DNA of 64,000 nucleotides, taken from contig NZ_BJYS01000008.1 in assembly GCF_007991635.1 (NCBI RefSeq), forward strand, positions 62,001 to 126,000, in the 5' to 3' direction. The position numbers were made by a program, and so were the translations under genes. Under the pieces are notes generated by a model. That model was not told where the DNA came from, ran no database searches, and worked only from the letters and a program-made list of their open reading frames with translations. Source of the stretch: Adhaeribacter aerolatus. Its GTDB lineage: Bacteria > Bacteroidota > Bacteroidia > Cytophagales > Hymenobacteraceae. This document shows positions 1 to 8,984 of the stretch, in pieces (position 1 is the first letter of the stretch; each line of letters opens with the position of its first letter).

Positions 1-292
1 ATTGGGGGTCTACATCCAATAATTCATTATCCGGACTCAGGTTAAAAGCGAAACCCCGCTCGTAATAACTCCACCCGAAAAATATTACCAACAAAGGAAT
101 AATGGCTTTAACAGAGCGATTCAGGAGCCAAATAAGTAAAAATAAAATATTCAGTATCAGGGCACCGGGCAAGGAAAGCGCGATGAAGGCGGCCGGCCAG
201 AATGTTTCCGGAGAGATGTACAAACAAAAGATTGCCAACAAAAGCCAAAAAAGAACCAGGCTATATAACCCCAGGAAAAATTTATTGCGCAC
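1..292 (-). CDS. N-terminal part of a membrane-anchored protein, probable endonuclease/exonuclease/phosphatase family; cut by window edge
   Basis: Reading leftward from a GTG at 290-292, about 97 residues stay open to the window edge. They begin MRNKFFLGLYSLVLFWLLLA and contain two or three hydrophobic segments separated by short loops (motifs SPETFWPAAF and WSYYERGFAFN), then an acidic stretch. Bacteroidetes endonuclease/exonuclease/phosphatase proteins with an N-terminal membrane anchor begin in this way, but the catalytic domain would lie outside the window, so the family call is inference. An in-frame TAA lies upstream of the GTG and there is no ATG, so GTG is the likely start. The gene diverges from the rimP operon across about 250 bp. 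Confidence 0.5.
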   Translation of the reverse strand, partial: MRNKFFLGLYSLVLFWLLLAIFCLYISPETFWPAAFIALSLPGALILNILFLLIWLLNRSVKAIIPLLVIFFGWSYYERGFAFNLSPDNELLDVDPQ

Positions 293-446
293 GTTTAGGT
301 AAGCTATAAAACAAACTTACAAATTAAGTTTTGTCTGTACTAACGTGGGTTAAAAGAAAAATTGCAGCTTGGTTCGGCAGTAGGTTTTAAAAAAAGAAAA
401 GAATTTTTAATTTATGCATATTTTTTGTTTCATTAATCAGGTCTCG

Positions 447-477
447 TTGGATATGACATAATTTTTTTATAAATTTG
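447..477 (+). promoter_or_regulatory. Bacteroidetes-type promoter for rimP-nusA-infB
   Basis: TTG at 447-449 and TAAATTTG at 470-477 are 20 nt apart. This matches the Bacteroidetes primary sigma factor consensus (-33 TTG, -7 TAnnTTTG). Transcription would begin near 482-485 and give a leader of about 55 nt before rimP. Confidence 0.65.
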
Positions 478-498
478 TGCCGTAAACAATAAAGATGG

Positions 499-514
499 GG
501 GGACTACAGTCCCC
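499..514 (+). promoter_or_regulatory. Short GC-rich hairpin in the rimP leader
   Basis: GGGGAC (499-504) and GTCCCC (509-514) pair perfectly around a TACA loop, 26 nt before the rimP start. A TATTTTG follows, not a clean T-run, so it could be an attenuator, a leader structure or a stabiliser. Function not known. Confidence 0.4.
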
Positions 515-540
515 TATTTTGTTTCGTTATTATTCAGCTA

Positions 541-1011
541 ATGATTTTCACCAAAGAAAATATAGAAAAATTTGCTCTTGAAAGCTTACCCGATAAAGAT
601 TTATTTATCCTGGGAATTAATGTGTCTGATTCTGCGGTTAAACAAAAGGTTACAATTATTGCCGATGGCGATAATGGCATCAGCATTGATCAATGTGCCA
701 CCATTAGCCGCCGGGTTGGCCGCCGGATAGAAGAGGCTTATGGTGAGGAAATTGCCTATACGTTAGAAGTAACTTCTCCGGGTGCCGACCAGCCTTTGCT
801 GTACCCGCGGCAGTATAAACGGCATGTGGGCCGCAAGCTTAAATTAACCTTGCAGGATGGCTCGGAAAAAACCGGTACGCTGGAAGCAGTTTCGGATACC
901 GGCATTAATTTATTAGAAGAAATAAAAGATAAAAAGAAAATAACGACCACGCCGGTGCAGCTTAACTTTACCGATATAGCCAAGTCGAATATTGTAATAT
1001 CATTTAAATAA
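541..1011 (+). CDS. rimP: Ribosome maturation factor RimP
   Basis: The 156-residue protein has the family length. The conserved N-terminal block (DGDNGISIDQCATISRRVG, about 42-60) and the turn LEVTSPGADQPL (75-86) are typical of RimP, followed by a small SH3-like C-terminal domain. RimP binds the free 30S subunit in the cytoplasm and helps its late assembly. It is the first gene of rimP-nusA-infB, an order conserved across bacteria, and nusA starts 6 nt after its stop. A promoter and a leader hairpin lie just upstream. ATG at 541 is the first good start after the leader. I see nothing anomalous. Confidence 0.95.
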   Translation: MIFTKENIEKFALESLPDKDLFILGINVSDSAVKQKVTIIADGDNGISIDQCATISRRVGRRIEEAYGEEIAYTLEVTSPGADQPLLYPRQYKRHVGRKLKLTLQDGSEKTGTLEAVSDTGINLLEEIKDKKKITTTPVQLNFTDIAKSNIVISFK

Positions 1012-1017
1012 AATAAA

Positions 1018-2268
1018 ATGGATAGTTCTATTCTGATCGAATCGTTCGCGGAGTTTGCCAAGTTCAAGAATATTGACCGGCCGACAATGATGCGTATTCT
1101 GGAAGATGTATTTCGGACGATGATTCGCAAAAAGTGGGGCACTGACGAAAATTTTGATATTATTCTGAACGTAGAAAAAGGTGACCTGGAAATCTGGCGG
1201 AACCGCGAAATTGTAGACGATAACTCCGAAGATATCTGGGATCATGATAAAATAAGCTTATCGGAAGCCCAGAAAATAGAACCTGATTTTGAAATAGGCG
1301 AAGAAGTAGCCGAAGAAATAAAATTAGAGGATTTTGGTCGCCGGGCCGTTTTAACTGCTCGCCAGACCTTAATTCAGCGGGTAAAAGACCTCGAAAAGGA
1401 TTTAATGTACCAGAAATACAAAGACCTGGTAGGAGAAATTATTTCGGGCGAAGTTTACCAGATCTGGAACCGGGAAGTGATGCTGGTAGATCCGGATGAT
1501 AATGAATTAATTTTGCCAAAATCGGAGCAGATCCCAAAGGATCGCTACCGCAAAGGCGATGTGGTAAGAGCCGTCGTACACCGCGTTGAAATTGTAAACG
1601 GTACGCCGCGTATTATCCTATCCCGTACCTCGCCGGTATTTTTAGAGCGTTTGTTCGAAAACGAGGTGCCGGAAATTTACGATGGCCTGATCATCATCAA
1701 AAATATTGTGCGGGAACCCGGCGAGCGCGCCAAGGTGGCGGTAGAATCTTACGACGATCGCATTGACCCGGTAGGTGCCTGCGTGGGGATGAAAGGTTCC
1801 CGGATTCACAGCATTGTACGGGAACTCGAAAATGAAAATATTGATGTAATTAATTACACCGATAATTTGGAACTCTACATTCAGCGTGCTCTGAGTCCTG
1901 CTAAAATCAGCAGCATGAAGATTAACGAAGAAGAGGGTCGGGTTTCGGTATTCTTAAAGCCCGATCAGGTATCTTTGGCCATTGGTAAAGGTGGACAGAA
2001 TATTAAACTGGCCAGCCGCCTGGTTGGTTTGGAAATAGATGTATTCCGGGAGCAGGAAGAGTACGAGGAAGATATTTCTATTGACGAATTCAGCGATGAA
2101 ATTGAAGACTGGGTACTGGACGAACTAAAACGCATAGGCTTAGATACCGCTAAAAGCGTGTTGGCCGTAACCCGCGAAGATCTGGTTCGCCGCACCGAGT
2201 TAGAAGAAGAAACCGTTGACGAAGTACTTTCTATTATCCGCCAGGAATTTGAATCGGATAATGGGTAA
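1018..2268 (+). CDS. nusA: Transcription termination/antitermination factor NusA
   Basis: 416 residues: an N-terminal RNA-polymerase-binding domain (MDSSILIESFAEFAKFKN onward), an S1 domain near 135-200, and two KH domains with the RNA-binding loop IGKGGQNIKLAS near 321-332. An acidic C-terminal tail with one helical repeat (WVLDELKRIGLDTAKSVLAV) ends the protein. It is shorter than E. coli NusA, as is usual outside proteobacteria where the second acidic repeat is lacking. It acts with RNA polymerase to modulate pausing and termination. It follows rimP after 6 nt; a 136-nt AT-rich gap precedes infB. Confidence 0.95.
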   Translation: MDSSILIESFAEFAKFKNIDRPTMMRILEDVFRTMIRKKWGTDENFDIILNVEKGDLEIWRNREIVDDNSEDIWDHDKISLSEAQKIEPDFEIGEEVAEEIKLEDFGRRAVLTARQTLIQRVKDLEKDLMYQKYKDLVGEIISGEVYQIWNREVMLVDPDDNELILPKSEQIPKDRYRKGDVVRAVVHRVEIVNGTPRIILSRTSPVFLERLFENEVPEIYDGLIIIKNIVREPGERAKVAVESYDDRIDPVGACVGMKGSRIHSIVRELENENIDVINYTDNLELYIQRALSPAKISSMKINEEEGRVSVFLKPDQVSLAIGKGGQNIKLASRLVGLEIDVFREQEEYEEDISIDEFSDEIEDWVLDELKRIGLDTAKSVLAVTREDLVRRTELEEETVDEVLSIIRQEFESDNG

Positions 2269-2404
2269 TTTAATTAAGAATCTGTAATTAACCCGGTAGA
2301 TTCTTTGTTAAAATATTAAAATAAATTAATAACCATATAATTGCTACTGTTTAACCCATTAGTAATTATAAATAACATAATAAAGAAAACAGCATATTTT
2401 GAGC

Positions 2405-5400
2405 ATGTCAGAAGAAAAAACGATGAGGCTTAAACAGGTAGCAACAACCCTGAACATTAGTACGTCCACGGTTGTGGACTTCCTATCAGGTAAGGGTTTT
2501 GATATCGAAAATAAACCTACTTCAAAAATTACATCGGAGCAGTTCAGTATGCTGATGAAAGCATTTGAATCTTCGGTGCAAGCCAAGATTGAAGCCGCTG
2601 AACTTAATATTGGTAAAAAACATCCTGCTCCGGAACCCGAACCAATCAGACACCGGGAACCTGAGATACATAAACCGGAGCCAGTGGCTCCGGCTCCTAA
2701 ACCTGAGCCGGTAGCGGCTCAACAGCCAGTTAGTGCCGTTAAAGAAGAGAATGCTGGTACTGGTACCAGACTGCCCGGCTTTAAAGTAGTAGGAAAAATT
2801 GAACTAGATGCGAAAGGCAGACCTATTCCTAAACCGGCTGCTCCAGTAACGGCACCTGCGCCAGCCGCAGTTGCGGAACCTCCGGTAGCTAACCAGGCTC
2901 CGGCACCAGTTGCGGATACACCGGTTGTTGCACAGGCACCTGCTCCGGTAGAACCGGCACCAGCACCGGTACCGGCCGTACAAGAAACTACTGCCCCGGT
3001 AATACCAGTTCCGGCGCCCGAGCCAGTAGCAGAAAAAGCCCCGGAAGCCCCAGTAGCTACTCAGGTTGAAACCATTCAGTCAGTGCCGGCACCGGCTCCA
3101 GCTCCGGAACCAGTAGCTGCAGCTCCGGAAGTAAAAGAAATGCCAGCGCCCCTGCCACAGGCAGAAGCACCGGCTCCAGCACCTGTGCCAGCACCGGAGC
3201 CAAGCCCGGCGCCACAGGAAGTAACCGAAGACGAAGAAGTGGAAACCATTGTTGCCCAGGCCGATAAATTGAAAGGTTTAACCGTTTTGGGTAAAATAGA
3301 ATTACCTACAGCAGGTGGTCCTAAAACGGCCGGCGGCGGTAAAAAAGGATTTAAAAACGATGGCGGCGGCGACCGGAACCGGGGTAATAACCCGCAGCAA
3401 CCAAACCGCGACGCCAATGTTAACCGGGATAATGCCAACCGCGACAGTGCGAATAAGAAAAAACGGAAGCGTATAATTGTACAGAATGCCGCGCCGGATA
3501 CCAACGATCGGCCGGTGGTTGTACGCGGTGACCGGAAAGATTTTTCTCAACCGGCTCCCGGCAATCGTCCTAACTTTAATAAAGGTGGGGGTGGTAACCG
3601 GCCAAATATATCGGCAGGTGCCCCTAAACAGGATGTAACTGATAAACAAATTCAGGAACAGATCAAAGCCACTTTGGCCCGCCTCAGCGGTGGTAAAGGT
3701 AATCAGGCTAACCGTGCGAAGTACCGGCGCGAAAAACGCTCGGCTATTGCCGATGCCGATGAGCAACGCCGCGCACAGGAGCAATCAGAGTCTAAAACGT
3801 TGAAGTTAACCGAATTTATTTCGGCGAACGATTTAGCATCCCTGATGAATGTTTCGGTAAATGATGTAATTAAAGTGTGCTTGGGTTTAGGAATGTTCGT
3901 TTCTATTAACCAGCGTCTCGATGCCGAAGCCATAACCATTATTGCCGACGAATTTGGCTATGATGTAGAATTCCTATCGGCCGAAGACGAAGACATTGAA
4001 ATAGAAGAAGAAGACAGCGAAGAGGATTTGGTAGAACGCGCCCCTATTGTAACCATCATGGGCCACGTTGACCACGGTAAAACATCTTTGCTCGACTTTA
4101 TCCGGAACTCGAAAGTAACGGCCGGTGAAGCCGGGGGTATTACCCAGCACATTGGCGCGTATGATGTATTAACCGATACCGGCAAGCGCATTACTTTCCT
4201 GGATACACCAGGTCACGAGGCTTTTACGGCCATGCGGGCCCGTGGTGCCAAAATTACCGACGTAGTTATTATTGTGGTAGCGGCCGACGACGACGTAATG
4301 CCCCAAACCAAGGAAGCATTGAATCACGCGCAAGCTGCCAGCGTACCTATTGTAATTGCCATTAACAAAGTTGATAAGCCTTCCGCAAATCCGGACCGCA
4401 TTAGAGAGCAGTTAGCGGCTATTAACATTCTGGTGGAAGAATGGGGTGGTAAATACCAGTGTCAGGAAATATCGGCCAAAACCGGTCAGGGTATTCCGGA
4501 TCTTTTAGAAAAAGTATTACTGGAATCAGAATTACTTGAATTAAAAGCCAACCCGGATCGCCGCGCAACTGGTAGTGTTATTGAAGCCTCTCTGGACAAG
4601 GGCCGGGGCTACGTGGCTACCATTATGGTACAAACCGGCACTTTACACGTAGGCGATGTGATGCTGGCCGGTTCGCATTATGGCCGGGTTAAAGCCATGA
4701 CCGACCACCGGGGCAAGAAAATGAAAACGGCTGGTCCGTCTACACCGGTACAGGTGTTAGGTTTAGATGGCGCGCCGCAGGCTGGTGATAAATTTGTAGT
4801 ATACGAAACCGAGCGCGAAGCCCGGGAAATTGCCTCCAGCCGTTCGCAGTTACAACGCGAGCAAAGCATGCGTACCAAGAAACATATTACCCTCGACGAA
4901 ATTGGCCGCCGTTTGGCTATCGGTTCGTTTAAGGAACTGAATGTGATTGTAAAAGGTGACGTGGATGGTTCGGTAGAAGCACTTTCCGACTCCTTACTCA
5001 AACTTTCGACGAACGAAGTGCAGGTAAATATTCTTTCCAAAGGCGTAGGTCAGATTTCGGAATCTGATGTATTGCTGGCCTCGGCCTCGGATGCGATTAT
5101 AATTGGTTTCCAGGTACGGCCTTCGGCCAACGCCCGCCGGCTTGCCGAGCAGGAGCAGATAGATATCCGCCTGTACTCCATTATTTATAACGCCATTAAC
5201 GAGGTGAAAGACGCCATGGAAGGTATGCTGGCACCAACTTTACAGGAAGTAATAATTGCCAACGTAGAAGTGCGGGAAGTATTCCGGATAACCAAAGTTG
5301 GTACCATTGCCGGCTGTATGGTTACCGACGGAACCATTAACCGTAACTCTAGAATCCGGGTAGTACGCGATGGTATTGTGGTTCATTCCGGTGATATTCT

Positions 5401-5542
5401 GGCTTTAAAACGCTTTAAAGACGATGTATCGGAAGTGAGAACCGGCTACGAGTGCGGTATCAGCATCAAAAACTTTAACGATTTGGAAATAGGCGACATT
5501 ATTGAAGCCTACGAAGAAAAAGAAGTGAAGCGGACTTTATAA
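2405..5542 (+). CDS. infB: Translation initiation factor IF-2
   Basis: The 1045-residue GTPase brings initiator tRNA to the 30S subunit. An N-terminal IF2_N module ([20 protein letters not shown]) is followed by a long Pro/Ala/Val/Glu-rich linker (about 75-280), a basic Gly/Asn-rich stretch, a second IF2_N module (about 465-520) and the G domain. G motifs seen are GHVDHGKTS (about 552-560), DTPGHEAF (about 599-606) and NKVDKP (about 653-658), followed by domains II-IV. I prefer ATG at 2405 to the TTG two codons upstream. A strong intrinsic terminator follows the stop. The low-complexity linker gives long spurious open frames on the opposite strand. Confidence 0.95.
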   Translation: MSEEKTMRLKQVATTLNISTSTVVDFLSGKGFDIENKPTSKITSEQFSMLMKAFESSVQAKIEAAELNIGKKHPAPEPEPIRHREPEIHKPEPVAPAPKPEPVAAQQPVSAVKEENAGTGTRLPGFKVVGKIELDAKGRPIPKPAAPVTAPAPAAVAEPPVANQAPAPVADTPVVAQAPAPVEPAPAPVPAVQETTAPVIPVPAPEPVAEKAPEAPVATQVETIQSVPAPAPAPEPVAAAPEVKEMPAPLPQAEAPAPAPVPAPEPSPAPQEVTEDEEVETIVAQADKLKGLTVLGKIELPTAGGPKTAGGGKKGFKNDGGGDRNRGNNPQQPNRDANVNRDNANRDSANKKKRKRIIVQNAAPDTNDRPVVVRGDRKDFSQPAPGNRPNFNKGGGGNRPNISAGAPKQDVTDKQIQEQIKATLARLSGGKGNQANRAKYRREKRSAIADADEQRRAQEQSESKTLKLTEFISANDLASLMNVSVNDVIKVCLGLGMFVSINQRLDAEAITIIADEFGYDVEFLSAEDEDIEIEEEDSEEDLVERAPIVTIMGHVDHGKTSLLDFIRNSKVTAGEAGGITQHIGAYDVLTDTGKRITFLDTPGHEAFTAMRARGAKITDVVIIVVAADDDVMPQTKEALNHAQAASVPIVIAINKVDKPSANPDRIREQLAAINILVEEWGGKYQCQEISAKTGQGIPDLLEKVLLESELLELKANPDRRATGSVIEASLDKGRGYVATIMVQTGTLHVGDVMLAGSHYGRVKAMTDHRGKKMKTAGPSTPVQVLGLDGAPQAGDKFVVYETEREAREIASSRSQLQREQSMRTKKHITLDEIGRRLAIGSFKELNVIVKGDVDGSVEALSDSLLKLSTNEVQVNILSKGVGQISESDVLLASASDAIIIGFQVRPSANARRLAEQEQIDIRLYSIIYNAINEVKDAMEGMLAPTLQEVIIANVEVREVFRITKVGTIAGCMVTDGTINRNSRIRVVRDGIVVHSGDILALKRFKDDVSEVRTGYECGISIKNFNDLEIGDIIEAYEEKEVKRTL

Positions 5543-5559
5543 GCTGCTGTACTTTAAAT

Positions 5560-5600
5560 AAAAACAAAAGGCTGTTAATATTAACAGCCTTTTGTTTTTT
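5560..5600 (+). terminator. Intrinsic terminator after infB
   Basis: A perfect 20-bp palindrome (5560-5579 with 5580-5599) has a GGCTGTTA/TAACAGCC core flanked by A-rich and T-rich arms and ends in TTTTTT. It should terminate the rimP-nusA-infB transcript and, by symmetry, could work in both directions. Confidence 0.85.
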
Positions 5601-5774
5601 AGAGCATGGTGGCCAAAAAACAATATTTACTGAAAGCTAACTTTACCGCTTCAAGTGGCTCACAGGATTATTGATTAGGGCTAAAGCCAATTTACCTAGC
5701 CATCATATAACCTAAGCTCCCGGTTATACCTATCTACCATTACCACCACTTAGATAATACAAGAGATAAGCAGG
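5601..5774. other. Non-coding part of the 302-bp gap between infB and the enoyl-CoA hydratase gene
   Basis: Between the infB terminator and the next promoter I see no open frame with family resemblance, no repeat and no RNA gene. Confidence 0.6.
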
Positions 5775-5809
5775 TTTTGCTTATTAGTAAACCTATTTCC
5801 GTATATTTG
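5775..5809 (+). promoter_or_regulatory. Bacteroidetes-type promoter for the enoyl-CoA hydratase gene
   Basis: TTTTG at 5775-5779 and TATATTTG at 5802-5809 (exact TAnnTTTG) are 22 nt apart, about 35 nt before the ATG. Confidence 0.55.
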
Positions 5810-5844
5810 CCTCCTAAATTAAACAGCTAGTAGTCTGAATCTTG

Positions 5845-6627
5845 ATGACAACATTTAATAACCTGAAACTTGACCTGGATGGCGGTATATTAACCATTAC
5901 AATTAGCCGGGTCTCTAAATTGAATGCCCTGAATACCGAAACGGTAGAAGAAATTGGGGCAGCGATGCAGGAAGCGTTTGATAATGAAGATGTGCGGGGA
6001 ATAATTTTTACGGGTGAGGGTGATAAGGCTTTTGTGGCCGGCGCAGATATAGCTGAAATAACAAACCTGAACGAAGTAGTGGGAAGACGCTTTTCGGAAC
6101 GTGGGCAGGATATTTTTAGCATGATCGAAGAATCGCCGAAACCGGTAATAGCTGCGGTAAACGGCTTTGCCTTGGGCGGCGGTTGCGAACTGGCCATGTC
6201 CTGTCATATCCGGATTGCCAGCGAAAATGCCCAGTTTGGCCAGCCCGAAGTAAAGTTAGGCTTAATACCCGGCTACGGCGGTACCCAGCGCTTAACCCAG
6301 TTAGTAGGTAAAGGCAAAGCCATGGAACTCATGATGACCGGCGACATGATTTCGGCCCAGGAAGCATTGCGTTTACGACTGGTAAACCATGTTACCACCT
6401 TCGCCGACCTCATGATTAAAACCCGCGAAATAATGGGCAAAATTATATCCAAAGCACCGTTGGCAGTAGGCTTAATTGTAGACTGCGTAAACGCCTGGTA
6501 CGACAAAGAAGAGCACGGTTACCAAACCGAAGCCAATTCATTTAGCCGTTGCTGCGGTTCCGAAGACTTTCTGGAAGGCACCCACGCTTTCCTCGAAAAA
6601 AGAAAACCAAATTTCCAGGGTTACTAA
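5845..6627 (+). CDS. Enoyl-CoA hydratase/isomerase family protein (crotonase)
   Basis: This 260-residue crotonase-fold enzyme probably hydrates 2-enoyl-CoA in fatty-acid beta-oxidation in the cytoplasm. The oxyanion-hole segments are visible (AFVAGADIAEI and NGFALGGGCELAMSCHIRIA), as are the region that normally carries the catalytic glutamates and the loop GQPEVKLGLIPGYGGTQRL. The length is typical for a single-domain member. ATG at 5845 is chosen over the TTG one codon earlier. It lies alone between a terminator with its own promoter and a flippase gene. Substrate chain length cannot be read from the sequence; isomerase or short-chain crotonase roles are possible. Confidence 0.88.
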   Translation: MTTFNNLKLDLDGGILTITISRVSKLNALNTETVEEIGAAMQEAFDNEDVRGIIFTGEGDKAFVAGADIAEITNLNEVVGRRFSERGQDIFSMIEESPKPVIAAVNGFALGGGCELAMSCHIRIASENAQFGQPEVKLGLIPGYGGTQRLTQLVGKGKAMELMMTGDMISAQEALRLRLVNHVTTFADLMIKTREIMGKIISKAPLAVGLIVDCVNAWYDKEEHGYQTEANSFSRCCGSEDFLEGTHAFLEKRKPNFQGY

Positions 6628-6688
6628 TCCGAATAATTGTTTTTACGCCCAATCTCATTTCTGTTCCTGAATATTTTAGCTTCTGCGC

Positions 6689-8191
6689 ATGAGTAGTGTT
6701 GCCAAAAAACTGGTAGGGCAAACTGCGGCCTATGGTATCAGCAGCATTGTCGGGCGCTTATTAAACTTCCTGTTATTTTTTGCCATCCATTCAAAGGTTT
6801 TCGGCCCCGAAAAATATGGCATTATTGGCAGTTTGTATGCTTACGTCGGCTTTTTTAATGTGCTGTATACCATGGGTTTGGAAACTGCTTTTTTCCGGTT
6901 TGCTAACCGGGCGGAGGTTAATTTTCAGGCGCTTTACAATAAGGTATTAAGTTTTATTATTTTCACCAGCCTGGCTTTTACCGCTTGTATTTTAATATTT
7001 ATAAACCCTATTGCTGAGGTTATTGATTTTCCGGACCAGCAGTTATACATCAGTTGGCTGGCCATTATTCTGGCCGTAGATGCCATTACAGCTATCCCAT
7101 TTGCGCGCCTTCGGCTGGAAAATAAAGCCATTAAATTTGCTAGCCTGAAAATGGCTAATATTTTTATAACCATCGGCGCCAATATTTTCTTTTTCTGGTT
7201 TTGTCATGGTATCTATTTCGGCGAATTTTTACCGGATTTAAAACCGCTGGTATCCAAAATCTATGTACCCGAATGGGGCGTAGGCTATATTTTCCTGATT
7301 AACCTGGTTGCCAACTTATTATTAATTCCAATGCTTTGGCGGGAGTTTCGGGGCTTCCGTTTTAAGCTGGATTTAACTTTCATGAAGCCGCTGCTCCGGT
7401 ACGGTTACCCGCTCATGATTATGGGCTTTGCCGGCATGGTAAACGAACTGATCGATCGGATTTTATTATTAGAGTTTCTGCCGGAAAACTTTTACCCGAA
7501 TTTAAGTACCAAAGGGGCAGTAGGGGTTTACAATGGCTGCTACAAATTAGCTATGTTCATGACGCTGGCCGTTCAGGCTTTCCGGTATGCTGGCGAACCC
7601 TTTTTCTTCTCCCAAGCCAAAGAAAAAAATTCACCGGCCACTTTTGCTTTGGTTATGAAATGGTTTGTTCTGATTTGTACCTTTATTTTCCTGTTTGTCA
7701 GCATAAATCTCGAAGATTTTAAACTACTTATCCGCGACCCGGAATATTATCAGGGGTTGGGCATTGTGCCTATTTTACTGTTAGCCAATTTATTTTTAGG
7801 TGTTTATTACAACTTATCCATCTGGTTCAAGCTAACCGATAAAACCCAGATAGGCACGTACATAAGTTTTGGCGGCGCGGCCATCACTATTATTTTAAAT
7901 ATTTTATTAATACCCGTTCTGGGCTATATGGGCAGCGCCTGGGCTACATTAGCCTGTTACTTTAGTATGGCAGTTGCCTGTTATATATTAGGGCAGAAAT
8001 ACTATCCAATCCCTTACCCGGTTGGCGCTATAACCGGCTACCTGGTGGTAGCGGTTCTGCTGGTTTTGGCTGCGCTCTATATTCCAATTGCCAATTCTGT
8101 CTGGCGTCACCTGTTTCATCTGGTCTTGTGCGCCGCCTTTTTATTACTCGTTCTGGTTGTCGAAAAACCTAAGTTTAGCCTGAAAAGGTAA
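6689..8191 (+). CDS. Oligosaccharide flippase / polysaccharide biosynthesis membrane protein (Wzx-like, MVF superfamily)
   Basis: The 500-residue, strongly hydrophobic protein has about 12-14 predicted membrane segments spread evenly. The N-terminus (GQTAAYGISSIVGRLLNFLL) is typical of Bacteroidetes lipopolysaccharide/O-antigen flippases in the PST/Wzx family. It should sit in the inner membrane and move lipid-linked glycans outward. No glycosyltransferase is adjacent, but a sugar nucleotidyltransferase lies 0.8 kb downstream beyond dut, so a role in surface glycan assembly fits. The substrate is unknown. Confidence 0.8.
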   Translation: MSSVAKKLVGQTAAYGISSIVGRLLNFLLFFAIHSKVFGPEKYGIIGSLYAYVGFFNVLYTMGLETAFFRFANRAEVNFQALYNKVLSFIIFTSLAFTACILIFINPIAEVIDFPDQQLYISWLAIILAVDAITAIPFARLRLENKAIKFASLKMANIFITIGANIFFFWFCHGIYFGEFLPDLKPLVSKIYVPEWGVGYIFLINLVANLLLIPMLWREFRGFRFKLDLTFMKPLLRYGYPLMIMGFAGMVNELIDRILLLEFLPENFYPNLSTKGAVGVYNGCYKLAMFMTLAVQAFRYAGEPFFFSQAKEKNSPATFALVMKWFVLICTFIFLFVSINLEDFKLLIRDPEYYQGLGIVPILLLANLFLGVYYNLSIWFKLTDKTQIGTYISFGGAAITIILNILLIPVLGYMGSAWATLACYFSMAVACYILGQKYYPIPYPVGAITGYLVVAVLLVLAALYIPIANSVWRHLFHLVLCAAFLLLVLVVEKPKFSLKR

Positions 8192-8293
8192 TTTATCAGT
8201 TGCTCCTGAATTCCTTCTTTTAAAATTAAAAAGGATTATTGTAGCGTTACTTGCAACTAGAGTATTATATTTCCAGTAATAAATTTTCAGTAC

Positions 8294-8728
8294 ATGAAGG
8301 TAAATATAATTAATCAGTCTAAACACGCCCTGCCCTCCTACCAGACCCCAAGTTCAGCGGGCATGGATTTACGGGCAAACCTGGATAGTAGCATCGTTCT
8401 GAAACCTTTACAGCGGGCGCTGGTGCCGACTGGTTTATACCTGGAACTGCCAAACGGTTACGAAGCGCAAATCAGACCAAGAAGCGGACTGGCTTATAAA
8501 CACGGAATTTCTATCGTAAACAGCCCCGGCACCATCGATGCCGACTACCGGGGCGAAATAAAAGTGCTGCTGGTAAATTTATCGGACCAGGATTTTGTCG
8601 TAGAAGATGGCGAGCGGATTGCCCAAATGGTGGTAGCCCGCCACGAAACCGTAGAATGGCAGGAATCTTTATCGCTTACAGAAACCGAAAGGGGTGCCGG
8701 CGGCTATGGCAGTACGGGCGTAAAGTAA
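8294..8728 (+). CDS. dut: dUTP diphosphatase
   Basis: This 144-residue trimeric dUTPase hydrolyses dUTP to dUMP and pyrophosphate in the cytoplasm. The conserved motifs appear in order: SAGMDLRA (motif 1), [12 protein letters not shown] (2), [11 protein letters not shown] with the catalytic Asp (3), ERIAQMVV (4) and the C-terminal P-loop-like [10 protein letters not shown] (5). The length is standard and the gene is intact. It lies between an envelope flippase and a nucleotidyltransferase gene. Confidence 0.96.
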   Translation: MKVNIINQSKHALPSYQTPSSAGMDLRANLDSSIVLKPLQRALVPTGLYLELPNGYEAQIRPRSGLAYKHGISIVNSPGTIDADYRGEIKVLLVNLSDQDFVVEDGERIAQMVVARHETVEWQESLSLTETERGAGGYGSTGVK

Positions 8729-8962
8729 TGTGCTAATTATTTAATTTGCTGATATGCTAATTTGCTGATGTAAAAATGTATGGATGTAGAGATGTACTGA
8801 TTTGCTGGTACGCTAATTGGAGAAGGAGGATCAATTTTTTGCGATAGCTATTACCTTATTCAAAACAGTACTACTATTTATAACACTCTTTTGCCAAAAA
8901 TCGAACATCTAAAAACGAACATCAAATATCTAACTACTAATTTCGAACATCACATATCTAAC
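8729..8962. repeat. Degenerate short-unit repeats between dut and the nucleotidyltransferase gene
   Basis: Two low-complexity blocks are visible. Around 8731-8820 are variants of TTTGCTGATATGCTAA and GATGTA units. Around 8902-8962 the octamer CGAACATC occurs three times (8902, 8916, 8944), with ATATCTAAC twice. Neither block codes for a recognisable protein. They look like slippage-derived or decayed repeat arrays. Confidence 0.55.
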
Positions 8963-8984
8963 TTATAACAAACAAGAATAAACT

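Noticed and set aside
102-302. Short + strand open frame at the left edge
   Set aside because: It is antisense to the leftward membrane protein fragment, which has clear hydrophobic segments; the + frame has no recognisable feature.
3076-3784. Long minus-strand open frames opposite infB
   Set aside because: They mirror the Pro/Ala and Gly/Asn-rich coding of infB and have low-complexity, implausible protein sequence.
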